From Methylocaldum szegediense (lineage in GTDB: Bacteria > Pseudomonadota > Gammaproteobacteria > Methylococcales > Methylococcaceae), in contig NZ_OX458333.1 in NCBI RefSeq assembly GCF_949769195.1, positions 1,054,001 through 1,118,000 of the forward strand: a stretch of 64,000 bases of DNA, read 5' to 3'. Each line of letters opens with the position of its first letter. Position 1 is the first letter of the stretch. Below, one piece after another: positions 1 through 7,609 of this stretch. The notes beneath the pieces are model-generated. The model saw nothing but the letters and a program-made list of their open reading frames with translations. It did no database searches and was not told the DNA's origin. The position numbers and the translations under genes are program-made.

Positions 1-284
1 TACACACGGGACACTATGCCGACGCCGTTTCCGAAAAGAATCGCAAGGACGAGCTTGACCAGTTGGCCCGCGCGGCGGAATATGCCGCCGGAGTCGGTCT
101 TAAAGTGAATGCCGGGCATGGATTGAATTACCACAACGTAGCCGAAGTTTGCCGTATTCCTCAGATCGAGGAACTCAATATCGGGCATTCGATTGTGGCA
201 CGAGCCCTGTTCGTTGGATTAGAGCGGGCGGTAAGCGAGATGAAGCGGATCATGGAAACGGCGCGCTCGTCGATTGACCCATAG
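1..284 (+). CDS. pdxJ: Pyridoxine 5'-phosphate synthase, C-terminal part
   Basis: This is the last 93 codons of PdxJ, which condenses 3-amino-2-oxopropyl phosphate with 1-deoxyxylulose 5-phosphate to make pyridoxine 5'-phosphate (vitamin B6 synthesis, cytosol). The gene runs off the left edge of the window. The visible part begins with HTGHYA, the family's HTGxYA motif, and continues through [13 protein letters not shown] (the phosphate-binding GHGLNY loop) and [21 protein letters not shown], which closes the TIM barrel. The reading frame is intact to the TAG at 282-284. Identification rests on these motifs and is firm; upstream neighbours cannot be seen. Confidence 0.93.
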   Translation, partial: HTGHYADAVSEKNRKDELDQLARAAEYAAGVGLKVNAGHGLNYHNVAEVCRIPQIEELNIGHSIVARALFVGLERAVSEMKRIMETARSSIDP

Positions 285-441
285 GGCTTAATCTGCCATA
301 GTTGACAGTCTATTGACTAGGAAGACCGAACTGCTTTCTCGTACGCCTTGCTAAGGAAGGAAAAATGTCAAAGGCGTTGAGATGGTAATGAATTAAAAAC
401 AACGGTTTCGCTGGTTGGGGCGACATAGCGGAGGAGATGGG

Positions 442-1110
442 GTGTACGAAACACATCAGAGCGAGTCAACGAACGCGCGCGCGTTGCGTACCGGGACAGC
501 GGTCCAGTACCCGGCGTTGGCTGTTCGGCACCGGATTCCGCTGATGCTTATCGTGCTCTTTGTTGCCTGTCTATGTTCTTTTGCGGTTCTCCTGTATTTG
601 TCCAGTCGTCTCGAAACCAAAATAGCCGGTTCGAGGGAAGGGGAAGTCCGGGTCAAGGCAATCAATCAGCAGGTGGAGGCGCTGCAACAGAGGTTCGGTG
701 CGCTGTTGGCGGATTCGGTCGAAATGCGGCTCAAAGCTCTTCAGACCAAGATCGAGAAGGGAACAGTCAGCTCGGCGGATCTCGCCGCTTTTGACCAATT
801 GAAAAATGATTTAATGCTCTTACAGGGCTACGCAGCAGTGGGAGGTGCCGACGCGTTGGATGGCACGGCTGTTGAACATGCCCGTTTCCGGCGTTTACCC
901 GATTCGGGAGCCGCCCGTAACCAAGAGCTTTTGGATGAAGTTTTGTACGTCAAGAACCTGCTTTACTTCTGTGCTGCCAGCTTAGCCACAACGGCCGTTC
1001 TTATTAGCGGTTATTGGTTAGGGCAGCGGAGCCGTCTGCACCGTATCGGCTCGGAAATCGCCTCGATTCCGATGCTGGCGAAGCGGCCTGGCGGCGAGTC
1101 CAACGATTGA
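442..1110 (+). CDS. Hypothetical inner-membrane protein with two membrane segments and a coiled coil
   Basis: I do not recognise this family. The protein is about 222 residues, using the GTG at 442, which follows a good GGAGGAG ribosome-binding site at 430-436; a TTG at 415 is possible but has no such site. It has a hydrophobic segment near residues 33-54 (IPLMLIVLFVACLCSFAVLLY), then about 70 residues of amphipathic, coiled-coil-like helix (VKAINQQVEALQQRF and onward), then a second hydrophobic segment near residues 172-194 ending in GYWLGQRSR. The central part should be periplasmic, a layout like sensor or chemoreceptor input regions, but there is no HAMP or output domain. It lies 157 bp after pdxJ and is probably transcribed alone. 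Confidence 0.6.
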   Translation: MYETHQSESTNARALRTGTAVQYPALAVRHRIPLMLIVLFVACLCSFAVLLYLSSRLETKIAGSREGEVRVKAINQQVEALQQRFGALLADSVEMRLKALQTKIEKGTVSSADLAAFDQLKNDLMLLQGYAAVGGADALDGTAVEHARFRRLPDSGAARNQELLDEVLYVKNLLYFCAASLATTAVLISGYWLGQRSRLHRIGSEIASIPMLAKRPGGESND

Positions 1111-1293
1111 TCTTCCTCAGTTGTTTTCGTAGATAGCCACGGCTTTCTAAGGTTGTGGCATTCTTCCTCGACTTTCTCCCGGCTCTTCGCGCCATATTCT
1201 GCGATCCTGGATGATCGATTCGCTGGCTTCGTGGCGGGTTAGCACCATCGCGCTGTCGTTTGCTTCAATTGCGTGAGAGAGAAGTGAGTACTC

Positions 1294-1761
1294 ATGACAG
1301 AACTTGGCAAGCCCTCTATAGTCGTCCGCGTTCCCACGCCGATCTGGCTTTATGGCATGATCGCCGTTGCGTTCTGGATTGGCGAAGAATTCGGGCTTTC
1401 GACCGTTGTCCAGTACTAGCCTGCCGGTGTCTTCGTGTTCTTCGCGGGGTTTCTCTGGGGTGGGTGGGCTATCCTGACGTTCCGGCGACATAGTGCCGAA
1501 ATCCTTCCTTCTTCCACTGTCCATTCGGCGTTCGTCACGAGTGGCCCGTATCGCTGGTCACGCAATCCCATGTATCTCGGCGCGATTGTCATGGGCATTG
1601 GCGCAGCGTTGATCGCCGGCACGTGGCTTATGTGGCTCGTGCCTCTGGCCCTGTTCCTGCTTCAGAACTTCGTGATCATCCCTTTCGAAGAGCGCAGCAT
1701 GAGACACACGTTCGGCGAAGAGTATGAGGCGTATTGCGCGCGCGTGCGGCGGTGGTTCTGA
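1294..1761 (+). pseudogene. Isoprenylcysteine carboxyl methyltransferase-family protein, interrupted by an in-frame TAG
   Basis: From the ATG at 1294 (MTELGKPSIVVRV) one frame runs 155 codons to the TGA after 1758, broken only by a TAG at 1417-1419 (codon 42). The C-terminal two thirds is clearly a membrane methyltransferase of the ICMT/PEMT type: LVTSGPYRxxRNP is represented by FVTSGPYRWSRNPMYLG, followed by two hydrophobic helices and the family's C-terminal signature FEERSMRHTFGEEYEAYCARVRRWF. The stop falls between the first membrane helix and this domain. Restarting at a GTG at 1435 would give only 108 residues without helix 1. The simplest reading is a recent nonsense mutation (for example CAG to TAG), a sequencing error, or suppression. 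Substrate unknown. Confidence 0.7.
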
Positions 1762-1922
1762 GCATCGTCCAGGCTACCTCTCGAGTCCACGCGATCCAGC
1801 GCCTCGGCGGCCCACTGGCCGAACATCCTAATCTTCTTAAAAAGCTGAACGCCGTCGCGGGCGATGCGAACTTCTGCGCGGAATGCTGTTGAACCGTCTC
1901 TTCCTTTTGTGATGGTGCCCAT
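1662..1922 (-). pseudogene. Possible remnant of a phage-type integrase N-terminus
   Basis: On the minus strand an ATG at 1922, preceded by purine-rich GGAGG and GGAG sequences, opens a frame beginning MGTITKGRDGSTAFRAEVRI. This resembles the N-terminal arm-binding region of many tyrosine site-specific integrases (the pattern MGTIxxRxxxDGSxxYxAQVRxxRxG). After about 35 residues the resemblance fades, there is no catalytic domain, and the frame runs antisense into the 3' end of the methyltransferase gene. I read it as a decayed fragment left by a past integration event. Chance resemblance of a short frame cannot be excluded. Confidence 0.4.
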
Positions 1923-2035
1923 TTGCTCCACACCTCCTCCCACGGAGCAAAATGTAGCGAATGGCGTTCAAAATGTCAGAAAAAGCTAGCCGCCCATTCA
2001 AAACCATTCAAAAGTTTTCAGGCCAAATCAACGAT

Positions 2036-3010
2036 ATGTCGTTAAATCAAAGACATAGAATTTGCGTCGCGCCCATGATGGAATGGACAGACCGGCACTT
2101 TCGCTATTTTGTGCGATTGATTTCGCGCCGTGTGCTGCTCTATACCGAAATGGTGACGACAAGTGCGATTCTGCACGGGGATCGCGAGCGCCTGCTTGGC
2201 TATCATGCCGCTGAAAAGCCCTTGGCCTTGCAGTTAGGAGGCAGTAACCCTACGGAACTCGCCGCATGTGCGCGGATTGCAGAAGCTTATGGGTTCGATG
2301 AAATCAACCTCAATGTCGGCTGCCCGAGCGATCGGGTGCAGACCGGTCGGTTTGGTGCATGTCTGATGGCGGAACCCGAGTTGGTCGCTGAGTGTGTGGC
2401 GGCGATGGCCGGTGCCGTTTCGCTGCCGGTTACCGTCAAGACCCGAATCGGTATCGATGACAGAGACAGTTACGAAGAACTCGCACACTTCGTCGAAGTT
2501 GTCGCGTCTGGCGGCTGTCGTACCTTTATCATTCATGCCCGAAAAGCTTGGCTTAAAGGTTTGTCTCCCAAGGAGAACCGGGAAATACCGCCGCTAAGAT
2601 ACGACGTGGTCGAACGACTCAAGAACGACTATCCGACGTTGGAAATTATCCTGAATGGCGGTGTGGTTGATCTGGACCAGGCAGCACGACACCTCGAGCG
2701 TTTGGACGGCGTGATGATAGGCCGTGCGGCTTACCACCAGCCATACCTACTAGCGGAAGCCGATCGGCGATTTTTCGGCGATGACCGCCCCGTTCGCACG
2801 CGCCGCCAGGTGGTCGAGGCTCTGCTGCCGTACGTCGAGATGGAATTGAGGCGGGGTGTACGTCTACAGTCCATCGCTCGACACATTCTGGGTCTGTATC
2901 ACGGTAGGCCGGGTGGGCGGGCGTGGCGTCGACATCTTAGTCAATACGCCACCAAGCCGAACGCGGGAACGGACGTGATTCTGGAGGCCGCTCGTTACTG
3001 TGAGGAGTGA
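2036..3010 (+). CDS. dusA: tRNA-dihydrouridine(20/20a) synthase DusA
   Basis: FMN- and NADPH-dependent reduction of uridines 20/20a in the tRNA D-loop. The TIM-barrel start [13 protein letters not shown], the catalytic-cysteine motif NVGCPSD (C96 from this start), [28 protein letters not shown] and the phosphate-binding loop GVMIGRAAY are all present. KGLSPKENR and the HARKAWL motif are specific to the DusA subgroup. Length from 2036 is 324 residues, close to the usual ~330. An in-frame ATG at 1961 would add 25 residues (rich in K, S and F) that do not look like the family; 2036 is preferred, but neither start has a strong ribosome-binding site. folE follows closely. Confidence 0.95.
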   Translation: MSLNQRHRICVAPMMEWTDRHFRYFVRLISRRVLLYTEMVTTSAILHGDRERLLGYHAAEKPLALQLGGSNPTELAACARIAEAYGFDEINLNVGCPSDRVQTGRFGACLMAEPELVAECVAAMAGAVSLPVTVKTRIGIDDRDSYEELAHFVEVVASGGCRTFIIHARKAWLKGLSPKENREIPPLRYDVVERLKNDYPTLEIILNGGVVDLDQAARHLERLDGVMIGRAAYHQPYLLAEADRRFFGDDRPVRTRRQVVEALLPYVEMELRRGVRLQSIARHILGLYHGRPGGRAWRRHLSQYATKPNAGTDVILEAARYCEE

Positions 3011-3084
3011 ATTTATCATTCAGCCAGAAAGACATTCCGCACCCCGCGGGATATACTTACCGGCCAACCTTGGTGATATCAGTC

Positions 3085-3639
3085 ATGCAGAACGTAATGG
3101 AGCAACTTTTCTCTCAACTCATTCAAGCGCTCGGAGAAGATGTGACCCGAGAGGGTCTGGTCGATACCCCTCGGCGAGCGGCGGCGGCTTTTCGCTTCCT
3201 CAACAGTGGTTACAATCAGCGCTTGGAGCGTGTGCTCAACAACGCCGTCTTCGAAGCGGACACCGAGGATATGGTGATCGTGAAGGACATCGAACTGTAC
3301 TCGCTGTGCGAACACCATCTCCTCCCATTTATCGGTAAATGCCATGTGGCGTATCTGCCGAAAGGCAAGGTGATCGGCCTTTCCAAGGTTGCGCGTATCG
3401 TCGAGATGTATGCCCGACGCCTTCAGATTCAGGAACGATTGACGAAACAAATCGCGGATGCCATTCAGACAGCCATCAACCCGGCAGGGGTCGCCGTGGT
3501 GATCGAGGCCAAGCATCTGTGCATGATGATGCGAGGTGTCGAGAAGCAGAACTCGGTCATGACCACCTCGTCCATGCTGGGTTTGTTCCGCAAACAAATT
3601 AGTACGCGCTCGGAATTCCTTAACCTCATCAATCGGTAA
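3085..3639 (+). CDS. folE: GTP cyclohydrolase I FolE
   Basis: Converts GTP to 7,8-dihydroneopterin triphosphate, the first step of folate and pterin synthesis. Family motifs visible: [15 protein letters not shown], the zinc and substrate motif [45 protein letters not shown] and the second zinc-ligand region [11 protein letters not shown] followed by S-x-M-T-T-S. The zinc ligands (Cys and His of CEHH, Cys of HLCM) are intact. The ATG at 3085 (MQNVMEQL) gives 184 residues, near family length; a GTG at 3007 overlapping the end of dusA would add 26 unfamiliar residues. The gene sits between dusA and hemH on the same strand and is probably co-transcribed. Confidence 0.95.
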   Translation: MQNVMEQLFSQLIQALGEDVTREGLVDTPRRAAAAFRFLNSGYNQRLERVLNNAVFEADTEDMVIVKDIELYSLCEHHLLPFIGKCHVAYLPKGKVIGLSKVARIVEMYARRLQIQERLTKQIADAIQTAINPAGVAVVIEAKHLCMMMRGVEKQNSVMTTSSMLGLFRKQISTRSEFLNLINR

Positions 3640-3658
3640 TAGAGCCGGAATTTCATTT

Positions 3659-4666
3659 GTGGCAGATGCCGAAAAGTCCCGTCGAACAGGGGTGCTTCTC
3701 GTCAATCTAGGTACTCCCGAGGCACCAACGCCGGCTGCCATCAGACGCTATTTGCGGGAATTTCTGTGGGACCCGAGGGTCGTCGAACTACCGAGGCCCC
3801 TTTGGTGGGTGATTCTTCACGGTGTGATCCTTTGGACGCGCCCTTCGAAGTCGGCGCGGGCCTATCGTTCCATCTGGACGGACAAGGGGTCTCCGTTGCT
3901 TGTGTTAAGCATGAACCTGGCGCGGGCCGTGCAGTCGGAGCTTGCGATTCGAACGGGCGGCGAAATCATCGTGGAAATCGCGATGCGTTACGGGAAACCC
4001 GCAATTCGAGAAAAACTGGAGGCGTTGAGGAACGCTGGAGCGGATAAGCTTCTTATTTTGCCCTTGTATCCTCAGTATTCGTCGCCGAGTACAGGGACTG
4101 TGTTCGACGCTGTCGCCTCGGTGCTTAAAGATCGGCGATATATCCCGGACATCGAATTCGTCAACGAGTATCACGATCATCCAGGTTATATCCGAGCCGT
4201 GGCGAAACGAATCGACGATTTCTGGTGCGACAGCGGCAAAGCCGAGTATCTACTGTTTTCGTTTCACGGCTTGCCGGAACGAAGCCGTGCTTTGGGCGAT
4301 CCTTACTACGACCAGTGTCATGCGACTGCGGCGCTGATCGCGAGCGAATTGAATCTTTCGAAGAATACCTGGCAGGTGGTTTTTCAGTCCCGTTTCGGTC
4401 CCGGTCGTTGGTTGCGTCCTTACTGTATCGATGTCCTCAGCACACTGCCGCAACAAGGTATTCGGAGCGTCGATGTTGTGTGTCCCGGATTTGCCGTGGA
4501 TTGCCTCGAAACATTGGAAGAGATCGGAATAGCCAACAAGGAAATCTTCACGAAAGCGGGTGGTGAGCAGTATCGGTTGATCCCCGCATTAAACGATAGC
4601 GCCGAACACACCCGGTTTCTGGCTGATTTGATAACAGAGCGCTTGCGGTCCGAGAATGTCGATTAG
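3659..4666 (+). CDS. hemH: Ferrochelatase HemH
   Basis: Inserts Fe2+ into protoporphyrin IX, the last step of heme synthesis. Visible motifs: GVLLVNLGTPEAPTPAAIRRYLREFL at the N-terminus, LLILPLYPQYSSPSTG, LLFSFHGLPERS with the catalytic histidine at about residue 203, YYDQCHATA, WQVVFQSRFGPGRWLRPY and VVCPGFAVDCLETLEEI with the conserved glutamate. The start is a GTG at 3659, 19 bp after folE, with only a weak ribosome-binding site. Length 335 is normal for proteobacterial enzymes, and no C-terminal [2Fe-2S] extension is apparent. The stop codon overlaps the stop of the convergent HDOD gene by four bases (TTAG). Confidence 0.96.
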   Translation: MADAEKSRRTGVLLVNLGTPEAPTPAAIRRYLREFLWDPRVVELPRPLWWVILHGVILWTRPSKSARAYRSIWTDKGSPLLVLSMNLARAVQSELAIRTGGEIIVEIAMRYGKPAIREKLEALRNAGADKLLILPLYPQYSSPSTGTVFDAVASVLKDRRYIPDIEFVNEYHDHPGYIRAVAKRIDDFWCDSGKAEYLLFSFHGLPERSRALGDPYYDQCHATAALIASELNLSKNTWQVVFQSRFGPGRWLRPYCIDVLSTLPQQGIRSVDVVCPGFAVDCLETLEEIGIANKEIFTKAGGEQYRLIPALNDSAEHTRFLADLITERLRSENVD

Positions 4667-5526
4667 TTTGGATGAATCAGCTTGAAAATCTGATCGAATT
4701 GTTGGTCTAGTTTTTGAGCGAGCTCGGCCAGCGTTGCGCCGGCAGCTAGGGAAAGTTCGAGCTTATCTGTGTCGGTTACTATCGTATCCCACGAGTCATG
4801 GCCGGCATAGCGTGAGTAGACAAAGGATTGTGCTTGAGCTACTAAGGCCGCTTCCCGACTGAAACCTATGGCGTTTTTCGGCGCATCATGATGCTCGATG
4901 GTCGCGGCGATGATTTCCGGAAGGCGCCACAATCGAGCCAGTTCCGCAACGACTTGGTAATGGTCGAATCCAATGACACGTCTTTCCCCTTGCTGAAAAC
5001 TGATTTTTTCGGATCGAGCCAAGAGCGCAGCCGCGCGCGCCAACTCCGGGAGCCGGTGATAGACCACTAGTCGCCCGATTTCATGCAACAAATCGCACAA
5101 AAATAAGGTTTGCACACATCGGTCGTAGCGCTGGTAAGTCGCTAATAATCGCACGGTCAAAGCGCAGCGGACGCTCTTTGCCCAGAATTCCTTCATCGTC
5201 ATCAAGCCGTTCGCAAAGTTTGAAAATTTATCGATCACCAAAGTGGTCAATACCAAAAGCTGGATTTCCTGGAGGCCGACAATATTCAGTGCCCGACGAA
5301 GGGAAGTGACTTTTCCCGGAATTCCGAAAAATGGGCTGTTGGCGATTCTTAATATCCTTGCCGAGAGACCCGGATCATTTTCGATCAGCGCGCAGGCATC
5401 ACGCAGATCAGCTTCCGGATTTTCAAGCACTTCATTGAGTTTCAAGAAGAGTTCCGGCGGAGAAGCGAGTTTTACGTTACCTGTGAGGATTGAGCGAACG
5501 CTGAGGCGAGTGGTTGTGAGTTGCAT
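4663..5526 (-). CDS. HDOD-domain signalling protein
   Basis: Single-domain HDOD protein of about 287 residues. The domain runs almost end to end: LASPPELFLKLNEVLENPEADLRDACALIENDPGLSARILRIANSPFFG is the typical HDOD opening, and ALNIVGLQEIQLLVL follows. HDOD domains are HD-related modules used in motility, c-di-GMP and cell-cycle signalling; most lack metal-dependent hydrolase activity, and here the HD dyad region reads LLHEIGRL rather than HD. The ATG at 5526 (MQLTTTRL) is preferred to a GTG at 5568 that lacks a ribosome-binding site. It is transcribed divergently from the receiver/GGDEF/EAL gene, suggesting a shared regulatory region and related function. Confidence 0.85.
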   Translation of the reverse strand: MQLTTTRLSVRSILTGNVKLASPPELFLKLNEVLENPEADLRDACALIENDPGLSARILRIANSPFFGIPGKVTSLRRALNIVGLQEIQLLVLTTLVIDKFSNFANGLMTMKEFWAKSVRCALTVRLLATYQRYDRCVQTLFLCDLLHEIGRLVVYHRLPELARAAALLARSEKISFQQGERRVIGFDHYQVVAELARLWRLPEIIAATIEHHDAPKNAIGFSREAALVAQAQSFVYSRYAGHDSWDTIVTDTDKLELSLAAGATLAELAQKLDQQFDQIFKLIHPN

Positions 5527-5703
5527 GTTTTCAGCTTTCGGCGCCCACCTCAAACGATATTTTGCCACTGAACTAATTTGACTGACATGACGGGAAGTGG
5601 CATCTATAATCCATATTCAGTTCAAGGAAGATGCTAGACGTGATACGCGTTTTGATTTTCTCCTCTAAAAGTTTAACCGGGCTTCGATTTTTTACTGGGT
5701 GTT

Positions 5704-7542
5704 ATGACGCCAACCAACCAGTTCGGCGACAAGTTGATTATTATCGGCGAGCATAACGATCGTCATTGTGCCCAGATTGAATCCATTCTGTCCGATGCCG
5801 GTTTCGCAAATTTCATGGTCGTCTCTAACGGACGAGAACTACGGGACCAACTGAAACGATTCCAGCGTACTCCGGAAGACATCGGCCTCATCATTCTCAA
5901 TAGCAGCCTGCCTGAATGTCAGGTAGATGAATTTTGTCTGTCTTTTTCGTCTATAGACGAAGGAATTGGTATTCCGGCGATCGTCTTTACCGAAGAATCG
6001 ACCGAATTGGATAGCGCACAGATCCGCCGCCTGAATCAACTGAGCAGGCAAGGCGTCAGCTTGATCGAGAAACCGATCCGCGGCCGTGACTTCATACCCT
6101 TGGTCAACATGAGTTTGACACTGAGAAACGAGCGCCACCTGAGACGCAGCCAGGAGGAGCAACTTTTGAATGAACTCTCCGAACGCAAGATCATGGAAGC
6201 TCGATTCAAGTATCTGGTGGCTCACGACGAGTTGACCGGCCTTGCCAATCGGCGCAGCCTGGAAAAGAGACTTCAACTCGCCATCCATCGGTGCCGAAAT
6301 TTCGATCAGGAGGGCGCGTTGCTGTATTTGGATTTGGACCGGTTCAACATGATCAACGATCTCGAGGGGCATGAAACCGGAGATCGGTTGCTGGTGGAGA
6401 CGGTCAGCCTGCTGCACGGCACGCTAGAGCCGGATCACATTGCTGCCCGCATCGGTGCTGATGAGTTTTGCATACTCTTGGAAAACGTCACACAGCAGGA
6501 GGCCCTGGCTATTGCCGAACGGCTTCGCCAAGCTTTGGACGGATTCCGTTTTGTCACGGGACAGGACAGCTATCACATATCGGCCAGCATAGGCGTGACG
6601 CTCCTGGAATCGCGCCGCATAGCTAGCCATCCGAGTGTGTTGATTGCGGAAGCCCATCAAGCTTGCTACGTGGCGAAAGCGAACGGGCGGAATATGGTTC
6701 AGTTGTACAACGACAAGGACACGGAGGCCTACACTCGGCGCAGCGACATACTATGGGTGCCGTTGATCCGAGAAGCTTTGATGGAAAATCGCTTTTTTCT
6801 GGTGTTTCAACCGGTCGTCAGAGTTTCGGACGGCGCTATCACGCACTACGAAGTTTTGATTCGAATGCGAGGCAAGCGCTCGGACGTGTTTGCGCCTGGG
6901 GAATTCATCCCGGTCGCGGAGCGTATGGGTTTGATTCACCACATTGATCTATGGGTGGTCGATAAAGCGATCGATTTTCTGGCTTCACTGCCTGAGAATC
7001 AATCGCATGTAAGTCTTACGATTAACCTCTCGGGCGTGGCGTTTCAGGATCAGTCCCTGTTGCCACTGATCAAGCAAAAACTCGAGATGACTTGGATTTC
7101 CGCATCCCGGGTTGCGTTCGAGATCACTGAGACGGCGACGGTCGCGAATTATCAGCAAACTCGGGAGATGATCGCGCGCATAAGAGCACTGGGGTGTCAT
7201 TTCGCTTTAGATGATTTTGGTGCCGGCTTTAGTTCGTTCGATTACATCAAGAAATTCCCCGTCGATTACCTGAAAATCGACGGGCAATTCATAAAGAATC
7301 TACTTCATGACGAAACCGACCAGGTACTGGTCAAGGCCATGATCGATATTGCCCGAAAGCTCGGGAAGAAGACCATCGCTGAGTATGTCGAGAGCCCCAA
7401 GGTTCTTTCCCTTTTGAAAACGCTGGGCGTAGATTATGTTCAAGGTTATCTGATCGGGAAACCGGAACCCTATCTGCTCGATAAAACGACAATCGCGATC
7501 GACGAGATCGCAGGTTCTTCACAGTCGACCCAAGCAGCGTAG
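5704..7542 (+). CDS. Degenerate receiver-GGDEF-EAL protein
   Basis: 612 residues in three modules: a receiver-like domain (about 10-140), a GGDEF domain (about 175-335) and an EAL domain (about 355-600). The receiver has Asn66 (LIILNSSLPE) where phosphoacceptors carry Asp, although Lys123 (IEKPI) is kept, so it is probably a pseudo-receiver. The GGDEF signature is RIGADEF (residues 249-255), so the second glycine is Ala, suggesting weak or no diguanylate cyclase activity. The EAL motif is EVL at 383-385, but the other catalytic elements are present: DDFGAGFSSFDYI (about 503), LKIDGQFI, E in AEYVE, and QGYLIGKP. It therefore probably acts as a c-di-GMP phosphodiesterase or effector in the cytosol; no membrane segment is seen. 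Confidence 0.9.
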   Translation: MTPTNQFGDKLIIIGEHNDRHCAQIESILSDAGFANFMVVSNGRELRDQLKRFQRTPEDIGLIILNSSLPECQVDEFCLSFSSIDEGIGIPAIVFTEESTELDSAQIRRLNQLSRQGVSLIEKPIRGRDFIPLVNMSLTLRNERHLRRSQEEQLLNELSERKIMEARFKYLVAHDELTGLANRRSLEKRLQLAIHRCRNFDQEGALLYLDLDRFNMINDLEGHETGDRLLVETVSLLHGTLEPDHIAARIGADEFCILLENVTQQEALAIAERLRQALDGFRFVTGQDSYHISASIGVTLLESRRIASHPSVLIAEAHQACYVAKANGRNMVQLYNDKDTEAYTRRSDILWVPLIREALMENRFFLVFQPVVRVSDGAITHYEVLIRMRGKRSDVFAPGEFIPVAERMGLIHHIDLWVVDKAIDFLASLPENQSHVSLTINLSGVAFQDQSLLPLIKQKLEMTWISASRVAFEITETATVANYQQTREMIARIRALGCHFALDDFGAGFSSFDYIKKFPVDYLKIDGQFIKNLLHDETDQVLVKAMIDIARKLGKKTIAEYVESPKVLSLLKTLGVDYVQGYLIGKPEPYLLDKTTIAIDEIAGSSQSTQAA

Positions 7543-7609
7543 CCGAATTTGCCGTTTTGGTGTCAGGTTCACTAGCTTAGGCCCTGATGGGCATCATCAT
7601 TGTTCTCCC

